A DNA stretch of 64,000 nt, from positions 186,001 to 250,000 of the forward strand of contig JAEXFN010000018.1 of assembly GCA_023400055.1 (NCBI GenBank). Direction: 5' to 3'. Position numbers and translations under genes: made by a program. Under the pieces are notes generated by a model. It ran no database searches. It worked only from the letters and a program-made list of their open reading frames with translations, and had not been told where the DNA came from. How positions within the stretch are numbered: position 1 is the first letter of the stretch; every line of letters starts with the position of its first letter. This document shows positions 1 through 7,957 of the stretch, one piece after another. Source of the DNA: Bacillota bacterium. GTDB lineage: Bacteria; Bacillota; UBA4882; UBA8346.

Positions 1-1
1 G

Positions 2-247
2 CTGGACGAGCCGCTGGAGCAGCTGATGTATAAGCTGCTTCAAGAGGAGTTGCCCGATCTGACCATCATCAGCGTCGGGCACCGCCAAACCCTGACCGCG
101 TTTCACCGTCGGCGGCTCCATATCGACAATGACGGCCGGGTGAAATTGCTGCTTTGCGCGGCCGGTTTGGCGGCGGACGCGGACAACGGCGCCCAAGCCC
201 AATTAACCGGTGACCGTCGGGAACTGGTTCTCCAACCCGGCCACTGA
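2..247 (+). CDS. ABC transporter ATP-binding/permease protein, C-terminal end (partial)
   Basis: Only the last 81 residues of a longer gene are in the window; the frame is open from base 2. The visible part starts at LDE, the end of a Walker B motif (LDEP), and continues through ISVGHR, the switch-histidine loop of ABC ATPases. The wording around it (YKLLQEELPDLTIISVGHR followed by FHRRRLHID) is typical of the YddA/SbmA-like fused permease-ATPase family (COG4178), exporters that act in the cytoplasmic membrane. The substrate cannot be told. The gene is followed at about 40 bp by a strong intrinsic terminator. The assignment rests on the motifs alone because the membrane domain is outside the window. 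Confidence 0.8.
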   Translation: MDEPLEQLMYKLLQEELPDLTIISVGHRQTLTAFHRRRLHIDNDGRVKLLLCAAGLAADADNGAQAQLTGDRRELVLQPGH

Positions 248-289
248 CCGCGCCGGAGCGACTCTTTTTCCCTTACAAATGGCCAAAGA

Positions 290-317
290 AAAACCCGCAC
301 TTCCCGGTGCGGGTTTT
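290..317 (+). terminator. Rho-independent terminator after the ABC exporter gene
   Basis: An 11-bp perfect stem (AAAACCCGCAC / GTGCGGGTTTT) with a six-base loop is followed by CTTGTTT. It lies 42 bp behind the stop codon of the ABC gene, in the right orientation. Confidence 0.9.
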
Positions 318-387
318 CTTGTTTAAATTATCGATACTAAGGACAACTTACCCATCTGGCTTCGCTTTTTCAGAAAGAGGGAAGGAA

Positions 388-471
388 AGCCGTTTCAAAG
401 TAGCGAATAATTTTTGGGGCGGCGAAAGATCAGGGTTGCCCTCTTTCGAAAAAAGAGGGCCAGGGTGAGTG
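388..471. repeat. Dispersed hairpin repeat, copy 1 (upstream of dltD)
   Basis: About 85 bp that recur imperfectly at 1801-1896 and, inverted, at 53840-53896. The shared core is AATAATTTTT, then GGCGG, then CAGGGTT and a hairpin of the type CCCTCTTTC / GAAAAAAGAGGG, then GGGTGAGT. The copies at 388 and 1801 have the same orientation and bracket the dltD gene. There is no coding capacity. It could be a short non-autonomous element or a degenerate terminator family. Confidence 0.7.
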
Positions 472-558
472 GCTTTAATTCATTGACTTTTTCAGTAGAC
501 CTTCTTGGGATAATACGGATTATTATAAGTTTTGGCATTAAAAAGGAGTCTTCATATC

Positions 559-1794
559 ATGGAAGAAAAAGTCTTTTGGGCCACTCCAAAGAAAATTGTC
601 AATTATTTAAAAGAAAAAATATCCCCGATGAAGCAGCCCAAATTCGGTCCTATCATCTTAGCGTGCGGCTTGTTTGTGGGCTTTATGGCTTGTTTTATAG
701 TTTATATCGATCATTATATGGGAAAAGTTACCGACGTCGGTAATTTGGCTTCTGTTTATGAAAAACGGAAATTCGATGGGCTGCTCATCGAAAAAAAGGC
801 TTTATCCGGTAACGATTTTTTATATATTTTGGACTCATCCAATTTATCCAATATCGACTGTTCTTACCACCCTGCAAACGTATTTAAAGGAAAAGCGACC
901 GGGTTTATTCCCTATTTATGCGGCCGTGACGCTATTTCCAGTATATATCATGTATTAAAAATTGCTGCTCTCGCTGATTCGATGCGTGACCGAAAAATTG
1001 TTTATTTGGCCGAACCTGCCAATTTCATCGGCCATCACGAAGGCGGCGGGGGCTTTTCATCCCTTCAGGCCTACCAATTTGTTTTGTATAGTGGTATGAG
1101 TCAAAATTTAAAAGCCGCAATCGCCAGCGGCTTATTAAAGAATCCCGAAATTTACAAAGATCCTGTTTTAGCGATGCTTTTGAAGGAGTTGACCTATCGG
1201 CGCCCTCATCAAACCGTGGTTTTTTTGCTCAAACCGGTAGCCCGTTTGATATTAGGCTGCCTAAGGCAAATAGACTGTTTTAACGCTTATCAATTGGTGG
1301 TTGCCAATCGCCAAAAGCCATATCCATCGGCCCGGAGAACCACTCCGGATTGGCCCGCTTTATTGCGCAGTGCCGAAAAAGATGGTGCCAAAGCATGCCG
1401 GACAAACCGTTTCGGTATGGAAGATAAGCAGTACAATGAAAATATTCGACCCAATATACAATATTTCCGAAAACAGGCGAAGAATCGTGAATTAAATCGC
1501 CGCGAAATCAATGATTTTCAGTTGTTATTATGCCTGTTTAAAGAATTAAAGATTAAACCGCTGATTATTATCGATCCCGTCAATGGTCTGTGGTCGGATT
1601 CGATCGGCCTGTCAAAAGAAACCCGTTATCGGTTTTATCGCGAAGTTCAACAAATGGTTCGAAAAAGTGGTTTCGAATATGCCGATATGTCGAGTCACGA
1701 ATATGAAAAATATATTCTGCATGATACCAAACATCTCGGCTGGAAAGGATGGGTGTATGTTGATCGGGAAATGGATCGCTTTTATCATCAATAA
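559..1794 (+). CDS. dltD: DltD-like protein (teichoic acid D-alanylation)
   Basis: A 411-residue protein with one N-terminal membrane anchor (about residues 35-55: IILACGLFVGFMACFIVYI) and an extracytoplasmic SGNH-hydrolase-like domain. Diagnostic motifs are DSSNLS near residue 90, where the family usually has GSSEL with the catalytic Ser, and HDTKHLGWKGWVYVD near the C terminus, which carries the Asp and His of the triad. DltD is the final acyl-transfer component that loads D-alanine onto teichoic acids outside the membrane. The start at 559 was chosen because AAAAGGAGT lies 10 bp upstream. dltA, dltB and dltC are not nearby, which is unusual. The gene is bracketed by two copies of a hairpin repeat and is AT-richer than its surroundings, so acquisition as a unit is possible. 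Confidence 0.85.
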   Translation: MEEKVFWATPKKIVNYLKEKISPMKQPKFGPIILACGLFVGFMACFIVYIDHYMGKVTDVGNLASVYEKRKFDGLLIEKKALSGNDFLYILDSSNLSNIDCSYHPANVFKGKATGFIPYLCGRDAISSIYHVLKIAALADSMRDRKIVYLAEPANFIGHHEGGGGFSSLQAYQFVLYSGMSQNLKAAIASGLLKNPEIYKDPVLAMLLKELTYRRPHQTVVFLLKPVARLILGCLRQIDCFNAYQLVVANRQKPYPSARRTTPDWPALLRSAEKDGAKACRTNRFGMEDKQYNENIRPNIQYFRKQAKNRELNRREINDFQLLLCLFKELKIKPLIIIDPVNGLWSDSIGLSKETRYRFYREVQQMVRKSGFEYADMSSHEYEKYILHDTKHLGWKGWVYVDREMDRFYHQ

Positions 1795-1800
1795 TTTTAA

Positions 1801-1896
1801 GAAGCCATTCCACAGTAGTGAATAATTTTTGAGCGGCGGAGGGCCGCGGAAGAACAGGGTTACCCTCTCTTTCAAAAAAGAGAGGGCAAGAGTGAG
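1801..1896. repeat. Dispersed hairpin repeat, copy 2 (downstream of dltD)
   Basis: Imperfect direct repeat of 388-471. It starts 6 bp after the dltD stop codon and contains the stem CCCTCTCTTTC / GAGAGGG. It may serve as the dltD terminator in addition to being a dispersed repeat. Confidence 0.7.
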
Positions 1897-1965
1897 TTCA
1901 TATCGCTTTAGCGGAATTAGTCAAAAACGATTGTTTTAGCACTTCCATCCGATTGTTGAAACTGT

Positions 1966-2571
1966 TCAGTTGGTGGCGTTCCAGCGCCATTGCCAGTTCT
2001 TTTCGTACAGCGCGACCAGCGCCGGGTTGCCGCGCAGGATCAAGCAGTTCTCGGCGTTATTTTCCTCGGCCGCCTTGGTGAAGTTGAAGGAACCGGTGAT
2101 CACGGCCGCGCCGTCGACGATCATGATCTTACTGTGAGCGATGGCGAAGGCGCGGTCGATATGAAGCGGGACGCCGGCGTTGCGCAAGTAGGTCGCCACC
2201 GTATACCTGCCCGACTCCTGGGATTCGTCCAGGATCACCCGGACCTTGACGCCTCTTTTCCAGGCGTCGGTCAAGGCCTTGGCAATCGGTGCGCTGGTGA
2301 AGGAATACGCCTGGACTTCGATGGATTTCTTGGCCGCATTCAGCTCGGCGACGATCATGTCGGTGATCCCGCCGTGCGGTGAAAAGCCGACTTGGATGGT
2401 TCCGGCGGCCTTGATGGTGTGGGGCGTGGCGATATCCGCCGGCGGGGCGGTCCGGCTCTGAGCACAGTACGCTGCAGCGGACGCCAGGAGGCCAATGACG
2501 ATAAGCAGGGTCCAAACCAGTTTTTTGTTCACGTTTCGTTTCGCTCCCTTGGCTCTGGTTGTTTTTATCAT
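1966..2571 (-). CDS. Secreted phospholipase D-superfamily nuclease (single HKD motif)
   Basis: A 201-residue protein with a positively charged N terminus and a hydrophobic export segment (LVWTLLIVIGLLASAAAY). The single PLD/HKD motif sits in the C-terminal third: HSKIMIVDG followed by TGSFNFT. One HKD copy in a protein of this size is the layout of Nuc-type endonucleases, which dimerise to form the active site, so extracellular or envelope-associated nuclease activity is the best guess. A GTG at 2532 with GGGAG 11 bp upstream would give a shorter and more conventional signal peptide, and it may be the true start. The gene stands alone between dltD and an IS remnant. A phospholipase rather than a nuclease cannot be ruled out. 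Confidence 0.75.
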   Translation of the reverse strand: MIKTTRAKGAKRNVNKKLVWTLLIVIGLLASAAAYCAQSRTAPPADIATPHTIKAAGTIQVGFSPHGGITDMIVAELNAAKKSIEVQAYSFTSAPIAKALTDAWKRGVKVRVILDESQESGRYTVATYLRNAGVPLHIDRAFAIAHSKIMIVDGAAVITGSFNFTKAAEENNAENCLILRGNPALVALYEKNWQWRWNATN

Positions 2572-2691
2572 GAAGCGCTCAAAGGAGCGCGATCCAAAGA
2601 AGAATCCCTCTCATCGATCAAAGAGGGATTATAAAGAAATATAAGAAAAAGGAGGTAGATGCATTACTCTATATAACGCAGCCGTTTGGGT

Positions 2692-2885
2692 TTAGTTCCA
2701 ACTCGCCTCCCCGAGCTTTGGCGATCGGCTGGGTTTGAAAATAAATACCTCCCGGCATAGCCGGGGATTTTTCTTTAACGGGCATGGCCCTTGACTGCTA
2801 GCCACGCCTAAAGGGCGTTGGTACGGTCTGCCACACGCGATGAGCTTGTCACTTGCCACCTGTAAACGAGCCTGATTCATCCATC
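2692..2885 (-). mobile_element. Remnant of the right end of an IS200/IS605-type (TnpB) element
   Basis: Read on the minus strand, the stretch shows the layout seen at the 3' end of TnpB genes. An IACG tail comes first, then GGCGTGGCTAGC, then CCGTTAAAGAAAAATCCCCGGC, of which the hairpin CCCCGGC-TA-GCCGGG is the conserved subterminal part. There is no complete transposase and no left end in the window. In intact elements this 3' region also encodes the scaffold of the TnpB guide RNA (omega RNA). The exact right boundary, just beyond the hairpin near 2735-2750, is inferred. An alternative reading as a random hairpin is unlikely given the ordered similarity to typical element ends. Confidence 0.5.
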
Positions 2886-2938
2886 GTTAATTGCTGATTA
2901 AGCTGATCTTCTTTCGACAATTAAGCCGAATCGTTGAC

Positions 2939-4090
2939 TCAATGCCCAAACAAGGTCAATAAAACACCCGCAGCCACAGCTGTTCCGATAACCCCGGCGA
3001 CATTCGGTCCCATAGCATGCATCAGTAAGAAATTGGAAGGATTCTCTTTCTGACCAACGACTTGGCTGACCCGGGCGGCCATCGGTACAGCGGAAACCCC
3101 GGCGGAACCGATCAGCGGATTTACTTTTCCACCGGTAACCTTGCACATGATCTTCCCAATCAATAACCCGCCGAAAGTACTGAAGCCAAATGCGATTAAG
3201 CCCAATGCAATCAGCTTTAGCGTATCACTCCGCAGGAATATTGAGGCGCTGGCAGTTGCACCAACTGTTAAGCCCAGGAAGATAGTTACGATATTGATCA
3301 AGGCATTTTGGGCAGTATCCGAAAGTCTTTCCACCACGCCGCTCTCCCGAAAGAGATTCCCCAACATCAACATGCCGATCAACGGTGCAATGGGCGGAAG
3401 CAATAATGAAACAAGTCCGGCCACTAATAGCGGCAGAATGATTTTCTCTAATTTTGACACTTCCCGTAACTGGTCCATTTTAATTGCCCGTTCTTCTTTG
3501 GTAGTCATCAGCCTCATAATCGGAGGTTGAATTAACGGCACCAAAGCCATATATGAATAGGCGGCCACAGCGATCGGCCCCAATAAATGAGGCGCCAGCT
3601 TGGAAGCCAAAAATATGGAAGTGGGACCGTCCGCTCCGCCGATAATTCCGATTGAAGCAGCTTCCTGCGGAGTAAATCCTAAAAATACAGCGACAATAAA
3701 CGCAAAATAGACTCCAAATTGCGCTCCGGCCCCTAAAAGCAAGCTCGACGGCATGGCAATCAGCGGGCCGAAATCAGTCATCGCCCCGACCCCCAAAAAG
3801 ATTAACGGCGGAAATAATTCCAAGTTAACGCCTTGATACAGGTAGTACAGCAGGCCGCCGCTCGCCCCGTCCTGCGGCGGATTCATCAAGCCGGCCAGCG
3901 GGAGGTTGGTCAGGAACATTCCAAAGGCGATGGGAATCAAGAGTAATGGTTCAAACCTCTTTCGAATCGCCAAATAGAGGAGCAAAAAAGAAACGCTGAT
4001 CATGATAACCTGTCCCCAGGTTATTCCGATAAATCCGGAGACTTTCCAGATGTCGACTATCGCTTTAAGTATCAGATCGAAAAATATCAT
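2939..4090 (-). CDS. oadB: Na+-pumping oxaloacetate decarboxylase, beta subunit
   Basis: A 383-residue polytopic membrane protein, about nine segments, of the OadB/GcdB/MmdB family. It carries out decarboxylation of carboxybiotin coupled to Na+ export. The family signature GGADGPTSIF is at residues 151-160 and contains the essential Asp (D154). NPLIGSAGVSAVPMAARV and HAMGPNVAGVIG near the C terminus are also conserved. It is the last gene of a minus-strand operon oadA-oadG-biotin carrier-oadB, 21 bp after the carrier gene, with AAGGATT before the ATG. The context next to citrate lyase makes oxaloacetate the likely substrate rather than methylmalonyl- or glutaconyl-CoA. Confidence 0.95.
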   Translation of the reverse strand: MIFFDLILKAIVDIWKVSGFIGITWGQVIMISVSFLLLYLAIRKRFEPLLLIPIAFGMFLTNLPLAGLMNPPQDGASGGLLYYLYQGVNLELFPPLIFLGVGAMTDFGPLIAMPSSLLLGAGAQFGVYFAFIVAVFLGFTPQEAASIGIIGGADGPTSIFLASKLAPHLLGPIAVAAYSYMALVPLIQPPIMRLMTTKEERAIKMDQLREVSKLEKIILPLLVAGLVSLLLPPIAPLIGMLMLGNLFRESGVVERLSDTAQNALINIVTIFLGLTVGATASASIFLRSDTLKLIALGLIAFGFSTFGGLLIGKIMCKVTGGKVNPLIGSAGVSAVPMAARVSQVVGQKENPSNFLLMHAMGPNVAGVIGTAVAAGVLLTLFGH

Positions 4091-4111
4091 TTTCGCAATC
4101 CTTTCTGAAAA

Positions 4112-4471
4112 TTATTGGAGTAAAGCCAAACAATCTCCTGTCTTAACTGAGGTACCATTGGAAACCAATATTTTCGAAACCGCGGCATTACGGCTGGCCA
4201 TAATCTCATTCTCCATCTTCATCGCTTCCAGGATAAATAAAACATCGCCTTTTTTAACAACTTGTCCTTCGCGAACTTTAATCTGTAAAATAGTGCCGGG
4301 CATCGGAGCCAAAACAGACTCTTCACCACCGGCAGCTTCTTTCGGATTGACTGCCGAAGTCGCGGCAGCGGGGGATTCATTCGTTGCAATTTTGGCAACG
4401 CCTTCAGCGCTGGATCCCTGTTCAATGACAACTTCATATTTTTTACCATTTAAGGTTACAATGTACTTCAT
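4112..4471 (-). CDS. Biotin carrier protein of oxaloacetate decarboxylase
   Basis: A 119-residue soluble protein. The N-terminal 30 residues form a short docking strand region, residues about 30-50 are an Ala/Pro-rich flexible linker, and the C-terminal 70 residues are a biotinyl/lipoyl domain with the biotinylation motif EAMKMEN (the Lys between the two Met is modified). It shuttles the carboxyl group from OadA to OadB. In Klebsiella-type enzymes this domain is fused to the alpha subunit, whereas here it is a separate gene, as in many anaerobic Bacillota. AGGAGG lies 10 bp before the ATG. It sits between oadG and oadB in the same operon. Confidence 0.93.
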   Translation of the reverse strand: MKYIVTLNGKKYEVVIEQGSSAEGVAKIATNESPAAATSAVNPKEAAGGEESVLAPMPGTILQIKVREGQVVKKGDVLFILEAMKMENEIMASRNAAVSKILVSNGTSVKTGDCLALLQ

Positions 4472-4500
4472 TTTTGCGTATTCCTCCTAAGAGTATTATC

Positions 4501-4833
4501 TTAGATTGATTTGATTGATTTGAATTTCAACTGACTTATCGGTATATTCACATGATGGCTGACAATGGCCATGATGATCGCCACAGTTTCTTCATCATCG
4601 ATACCGATTATTACGGTTTCTCCCGAGATAACTCCGGTTTTATCAATTGCCGGAGTCTTTTCTCCGGATGATTCACCCAATTGGCCCGGGGTTAAAGATG
4701 TTTTGAAAAACATGGACACCAATTTGGACTGAATCGCAATAATAATACTTAAGGCAATAAGTACCAGAAAAACAATTCCCATCCCGATTACCGTAGTGTT
4801 GACTCCGAGAAACGTCTTTTCCAGCAACGACAT
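4501..4833 (-). CDS. oadG: Oxaloacetate decarboxylase gamma chain (OadG family)
   Basis: A small 110-residue membrane protein with one N-terminal transmembrane helix (VIGMGIVFLVLIALSIII) and a cytoplasmic tail containing a DDEETVAIIMAIVSHH segment, typical of OadG-family proteins. It assembles the alpha and beta subunits and stabilises the complex. The ATG at 4833 is preferred over upstream ATGs at 4866 and 4875 because AAAGGTGG is placed about 8 bp before it and because MSLLEKTFLG resembles family N termini. It lies between oadA and the biotin carrier gene, all on the minus strand with short gaps. Confidence 0.85.
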   Translation of the reverse strand: MSLLEKTFLGVNTTVIGMGIVFLVLIALSIIIAIQSKLVSMFFKTSLTPGQLGESSGEKTPAIDKTGVISGETVIIGIDDEETVAIIMAIVSHHVNIPISQLKFKSIKSI

Positions 4834-4875
4834 TTTCTTTCCACCTTTCTTGACGAAGTCGCTCATTGGTAACAT

Positions 4876-6267
4876 TCATTGGCAACATTCGATGGTGTAA
4901 GTAATCTTCTTTTCTTGTGGAGCTGATGTTCCAGCTAGCTTCTTTTTGAGGAAGGTCTCAGCGACCTGTGGAAAAATAATATACGAAATCACATCTTCAT
5001 CGGTTTGCGCAAATCCGGCGATTTCTTTTTTGGTTTTTTCAAAAATGGGTTCCAAAGTATCAGCGAATCTGGTCGTCACCGGTTTTTCGTCACCGAGCAC
5101 TTTTTTCAGGAGTTCTTGATCAAACGGTCCCGGCGCTTTGCCGTACTCACCTTTTAAATAAGCCTTAAGTTCTTTGATTACGACTTTGTAGCGTTCTCCG
5201 GCCAAAATGTTTGCGGATGCTTGGGTTCCTACCAGTTGGCTCATAGGCGTCACCAAGGGAGGGTAGCCAAGATCTTTTCTAACCCTGGGGATTTCAGCCA
5301 ACACTTCATCTAGTTTATCCAAAGAATTTTGCTGCTTTAGTTGGGCGATTAAATTTGAAAGCATACCGCCCGGCACCTGATATACCAGGGCATCGGTTTC
5401 GGTTCCCAGCACTAAGGTGTCTAAAAGGCCGGATCGAATATATTTTTCTTTGAGGAGCTTAAAGAAATCATTGATATTTTTCAGTACTTTTTCATTGAGA
5501 CCCGTGTCGTATCCCATTTGTTTTAACGCATAATGTAAAGTTTCCGTGGCGGGTTGCGATGTTCCGCCGGAGAAAGTGGAGATCGCCGTGTCGATACCGT
5601 CACAACCGGCTTCGATGGCTTTCAGATAGGTCAACGGCCCTAGCCCAGTGGTGGAGTGGGTGTGGAGAAAAACTGGGACTTTTACCGTAGATTTTAAAGT
5701 GGAAATCAATTCCGACGCTTCCCACGGACTCATTATACCGGCCATATCCTTAATACAAATGGAATTAATCCCCATCTCTTCAAGGTCGCGGCCCATCTCG
5801 GCATATTTAGCGAGATTATGGATAGGGCTTAAAGTGTAGGCGATGCATCCTTGGGCATGGCCTTTGTTCTTGAGGGTCTCATCCACCGCTACTTCAATAT
5901 TCCGGAAATCGTTTAAGGCATCAAAAATCCGGATAATATCGATCCCGGCTGCAATCGAAAGTCTGACAAACACTCTAACGACATCATCCGGATAATGTTT
6001 ATACCCCAAGAGATTTTGCCCCCGTAATAGCATTTGCAGTTTGGTTTTTTTGACTTTCGATTTGATCTTGCGCAATCTTTGCCACGGGTCTTCGTTCAGG
6101 TACCGCAGACAGGAATCAAAAGTCGCTCCGCCCCAGCATTCCAACGAGTAATATCCGGCCTGGTCGATCTTTTCCAAGCTGTCTTCAAAATCTTCAAATG
6201 GCATTCGGGTGGCAATTAAAGATTGATTGGCGTCCCGTAATACGGTTTCGGTAATGCTTACCTTCAA
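4876..6267 (-). CDS. oadA: Oxaloacetate decarboxylase alpha subunit (carboxyltransferase)
   Basis: A 463-residue protein of the pyruvate carboxylase/OadA carboxyltransferase family with an HMGL-like TIM barrel (residues about 1-280) and a conserved C-terminal helical domain. Visible motifs are ETVLRDANQS near the N terminus, CIKDMAG at 171-177 with the Lys that is carboxylated to bind the metal, and LHTHSTTG at 201-208 with metal-binding His residues. The protein ends without the biotinyl domain, matching the separate carrier gene downstream. It transfers the carboxyl group of oxaloacetate to biotin, releasing pyruvate. The start codon is TTG with GGGAG 9 bp upstream. It is the first gene of the oad operon, behind a 467-bp regulatory gap. 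Confidence 0.94.
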   Translation of the reverse strand: MKVSITETVLRDANQSLIATRMPFEDFEDSLEKIDQAGYYSLECWGGATFDSCLRYLNEDPWQRLRKIKSKVKKTKLQMLLRGQNLLGYKHYPDDVVRVFVRLSIAAGIDIIRIFDALNDFRNIEVAVDETLKNKGHAQGCIAYTLSPIHNLAKYAEMGRDLEEMGINSICIKDMAGIMSPWEASELISTLKSTVKVPVFLHTHSTTGLGPLTYLKAIEAGCDGIDTAISTFSGGTSQPATETLHYALKQMGYDTGLNEKVLKNINDFFKLLKEKYIRSGLLDTLVLGTETDALVYQVPGGMLSNLIAQLKQQNSLDKLDEVLAEIPRVRKDLGYPPLVTPMSQLVGTQASANILAGERYKVVIKELKAYLKGEYGKAPGPFDQELLKKVLGDEKPVTTRFADTLEPIFEKTKKEIAGFAQTDEDVISYIIFPQVAETFLKKKLAGTSAPQEKKITYTIECCQ

Positions 6268-6438
6268 TTATTTCAACTCCCTTCATTCATTGGTTATTTT
6301 CATTCGGCTGCCGGTTCGAGCCGATAATTTAATCTGATTATCAAGTTAACTCAGCAAGCTAATTTTAATTGTTATTGAAGATTCTTGTTTTGTTCCGTAA
6401 TATGTTCATTTTGTTAACCAATAAGTTGATTTAGTGGC

Positions 6439-6568
6439 GGGATAAGCATATTCTGCCGGATAATCAGCTCATTTCGTTCCAAAGCAGATTCGTTTACTGT
6501 TGAATTTGCCTACTCCCTTAGAAAATGAGCGCGTTTGGTGATGGAATAAGCGTATTCTGCCGGAAAAT
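6439..6568. promoter_or_regulatory. Pair of 26-bp direct repeats upstream of oadA (possible operator)
   Basis: Two copies of GGRATAAGCRTATTCTGCCGG followed by AWAAT lie at 6439-6464 and 6543-6568, start-to-start 104 bp, in the 467-bp gap upstream of oadA and downstream of citG. They match at about 23 of 26 positions. Placement before the oad operon suggests binding sites for a regulator of citrate fermentation, but no promoter was convincingly seen and the link is inferred. The rest of the gap (6268-6438) is AT-rich and without recognisable genes. Confidence 0.45.
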
Positions 6569-6572
6569 ATAA

Positions 6573-6712
6573 TATGTTGCAATAAGTTTGATCCCTTCAA
6601 AATTCTTGCAACCTATTTCCTTGATTCATAAGTTGAAATAAATAGCGATTCTTCTTTTTCCAGCCATACTTTACGGCTGGAAAAGCTTATTCAAAAAATT
6701 TATTTAACTTAT
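6573..6712. repeat. 140-bp structured repeat, copy 1 (downstream of citG)
   Basis: A direct repeat of 7667-7811 at roughly 88% identity by eye. It contains two dyads. The first is GGTTGCAA...TTGCAACCT, partly decayed in this copy. The second is a long imperfect inverted repeat (CATAAGTTGAAATAAATA with TTTATTTAACTTAT) that encloses the hairpin TTTTCCAGCC / GGCTGGAAAA. The two copies bracket citG exactly. Confidence 0.85.
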
Positions 6713-6734
6713 CTATCATGCGTAATCCCTAAAA

Positions 6735-7610
6735 TTATGCATCATTACAGATCAAGTCAAACATGATGGTGACCGCGAGAAGATCTGCCGCACCGCCCGG
6801 ACTGATATTCCGCTTGATAAATTCATTGTCCATTTGATAAACAATGCTCCGACCGACAGGTGAAAACATGCCGCCTACATTAAGCGCCTTTGAGGAATAT
6901 TGCTTGACATAATTTAAGGTGTCCTGATCATGCCTTGCGACTACGTTTGTATCTTCGGTGACCGTCATTAAATGCAGAAGGACCTGCACTAGAATATCAT
7001 TGAAATTATATTGATGAAGTGTTTTTAAATTCCTGAACACAGGCAGGGCGTAGTTTCTCACTGTCGGAAATCCGTTTTCCGCTTCGCCCCGGATACCTTT
7101 CAAACCATATTTCCTGTAAAGGATCTCCCCATGGGTCAATCTGGTTGTTTTATTCGATACTTCCAGTTCACGGTGGCTTATTCCTTCAGTCAACGCCGCA
7201 ACCTTCCGACAGATGGAATCCACCCCTGGTCTACTTATTTTTTGTTCAGCACTGCAGCAAGAAGCGACAGCACAGAGGATGCCCAACGAAAATAATAAAC
7301 CTTTATGGGTATTGACCCCACCGGTGGCTTTCAACATGTTCTTCTCCGCTTCCATTCCGAGGGGACGCAATTCCTTAAATAATTCCACTGGATTGCCCGC
7401 TGCGTATTCCAATCCTTTTAACGCGCAGCGAAAAAAATAAAACGGAAGCGCCGCGCTGCTGGACATAAAAGTAAAAAAGTCCATATCCTGATGGGCGCCC
7501 TGATTACATCGATCGACCAGTCCCGGTTTCGGAGTGGCTGAAACTTCATATAACAGAGATTGGAGTGCATATTTCGCGATGGTTTCACAAATATCGGCGC
7601 TCGAACACAT
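6735..7610 (-). CDS. citG: Triphosphoribosyl-dephospho-CoA synthase
   Basis: A 291-residue protein of the CitG/MdcB family. It makes 2'-(5''-triphosphoribosyl)-3'-dephospho-CoA, the precursor of the citrate lyase prosthetic group, from ATP and dephospho-CoA. Family motifs are SATPKPGLVDR near residue 25, GGVNTHKGLLFSLG near 100 and SPGGAADLLAVT near the C terminus. It is monofunctional here, because CitX is a separate gene in this cluster, unlike the CitXG fusion of some lactic acid bacteria. AAAGGA lies 8 bp before the ATG. The gene is isolated from its neighbours by two copies of a 140-bp structured repeat, which might uncouple its expression from tctA upstream and oadA downstream. Confidence 0.94.
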   Translation of the reverse strand: MCSSADICETIAKYALQSLLYEVSATPKPGLVDRCNQGAHQDMDFFTFMSSSAALPFYFFRCALKGLEYAAGNPVELFKELRPLGMEAEKNMLKATGGVNTHKGLLFSLGILCAVASCCSAEQKISRPGVDSICRKVAALTEGISHRELEVSNKTTRLTHGEILYRKYGLKGIRGEAENGFPTVRNYALPVFRNLKTLHQYNFNDILVQVLLHLMTVTEDTNVVARHDQDTLNYVKQYSSKALNVGGMFSPVGRSIVYQMDNEFIKRNISPGGAADLLAVTIMFDLICNDA

Positions 7611-7666
7611 TCATGTCATCCTTTACCCCAATAAAATTTCGGAATGGATAACCAATTTATTACGAT

Positions 7667-7811
7667 ATAGGTTGCAATAAGTTTTAGTACCTTCAAAATC
7701 ATTGCAACCTATTTCCTTGATTCATAAGTTAAAATAAATACCGCAGTTCCTCCTTTTCCAGCCATGCTTTAGGGCTGGAAAAGCTTATTCAAAAAATTTA
7801 TTTCAACTTAT
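7667..7811. repeat. 140-bp structured repeat, copy 2 (upstream of citG)
   Basis: The better preserved copy. ATAGGTTGCAA / TTGCAACCTAT forms an 11-bp stem, and the second half holds CATAAGTTAAAATAAATA paired with TTTATTTCAACTTAT around the hairpin TTTTCCAGCC / GGCTGGAAAA. It lies between tctA and citG, 56 bp from the citG start. Confidence 0.85.
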
Positions 7812-7875
7812 ATAAAACCTTAACCTGAAATTATAATTGAAAAATTTTTATCGGTAACTTACCGGATTCGAGTTA

Positions 7876-7917
7876 AAAACTGTCTCGCCCGGAAAGATTC
7901 GAGGATCTTGTCCGGGC
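7876..7917 (-). terminator. Possible terminator downstream of tctA
   Basis: Read on the minus strand, the stem GCCCGGA / TCCGGGC with a 17-base, partly paired loop is followed by GAGACAG and GTTTTTAA. The T-run is seven bases from the stem, so termination may be weak. Confidence 0.4.
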
Positions 7918-7957
7918 AAGAACCGATTCAGCCAACCCCTTCATTTTCTTGCCTGGT

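Noticed and set aside
430..545. Sigma-70 promoter TTGACT...GATAAT before dltD
   Set aside because: The spacing of the two hexamers is about 20 bp, too long for a confident call.
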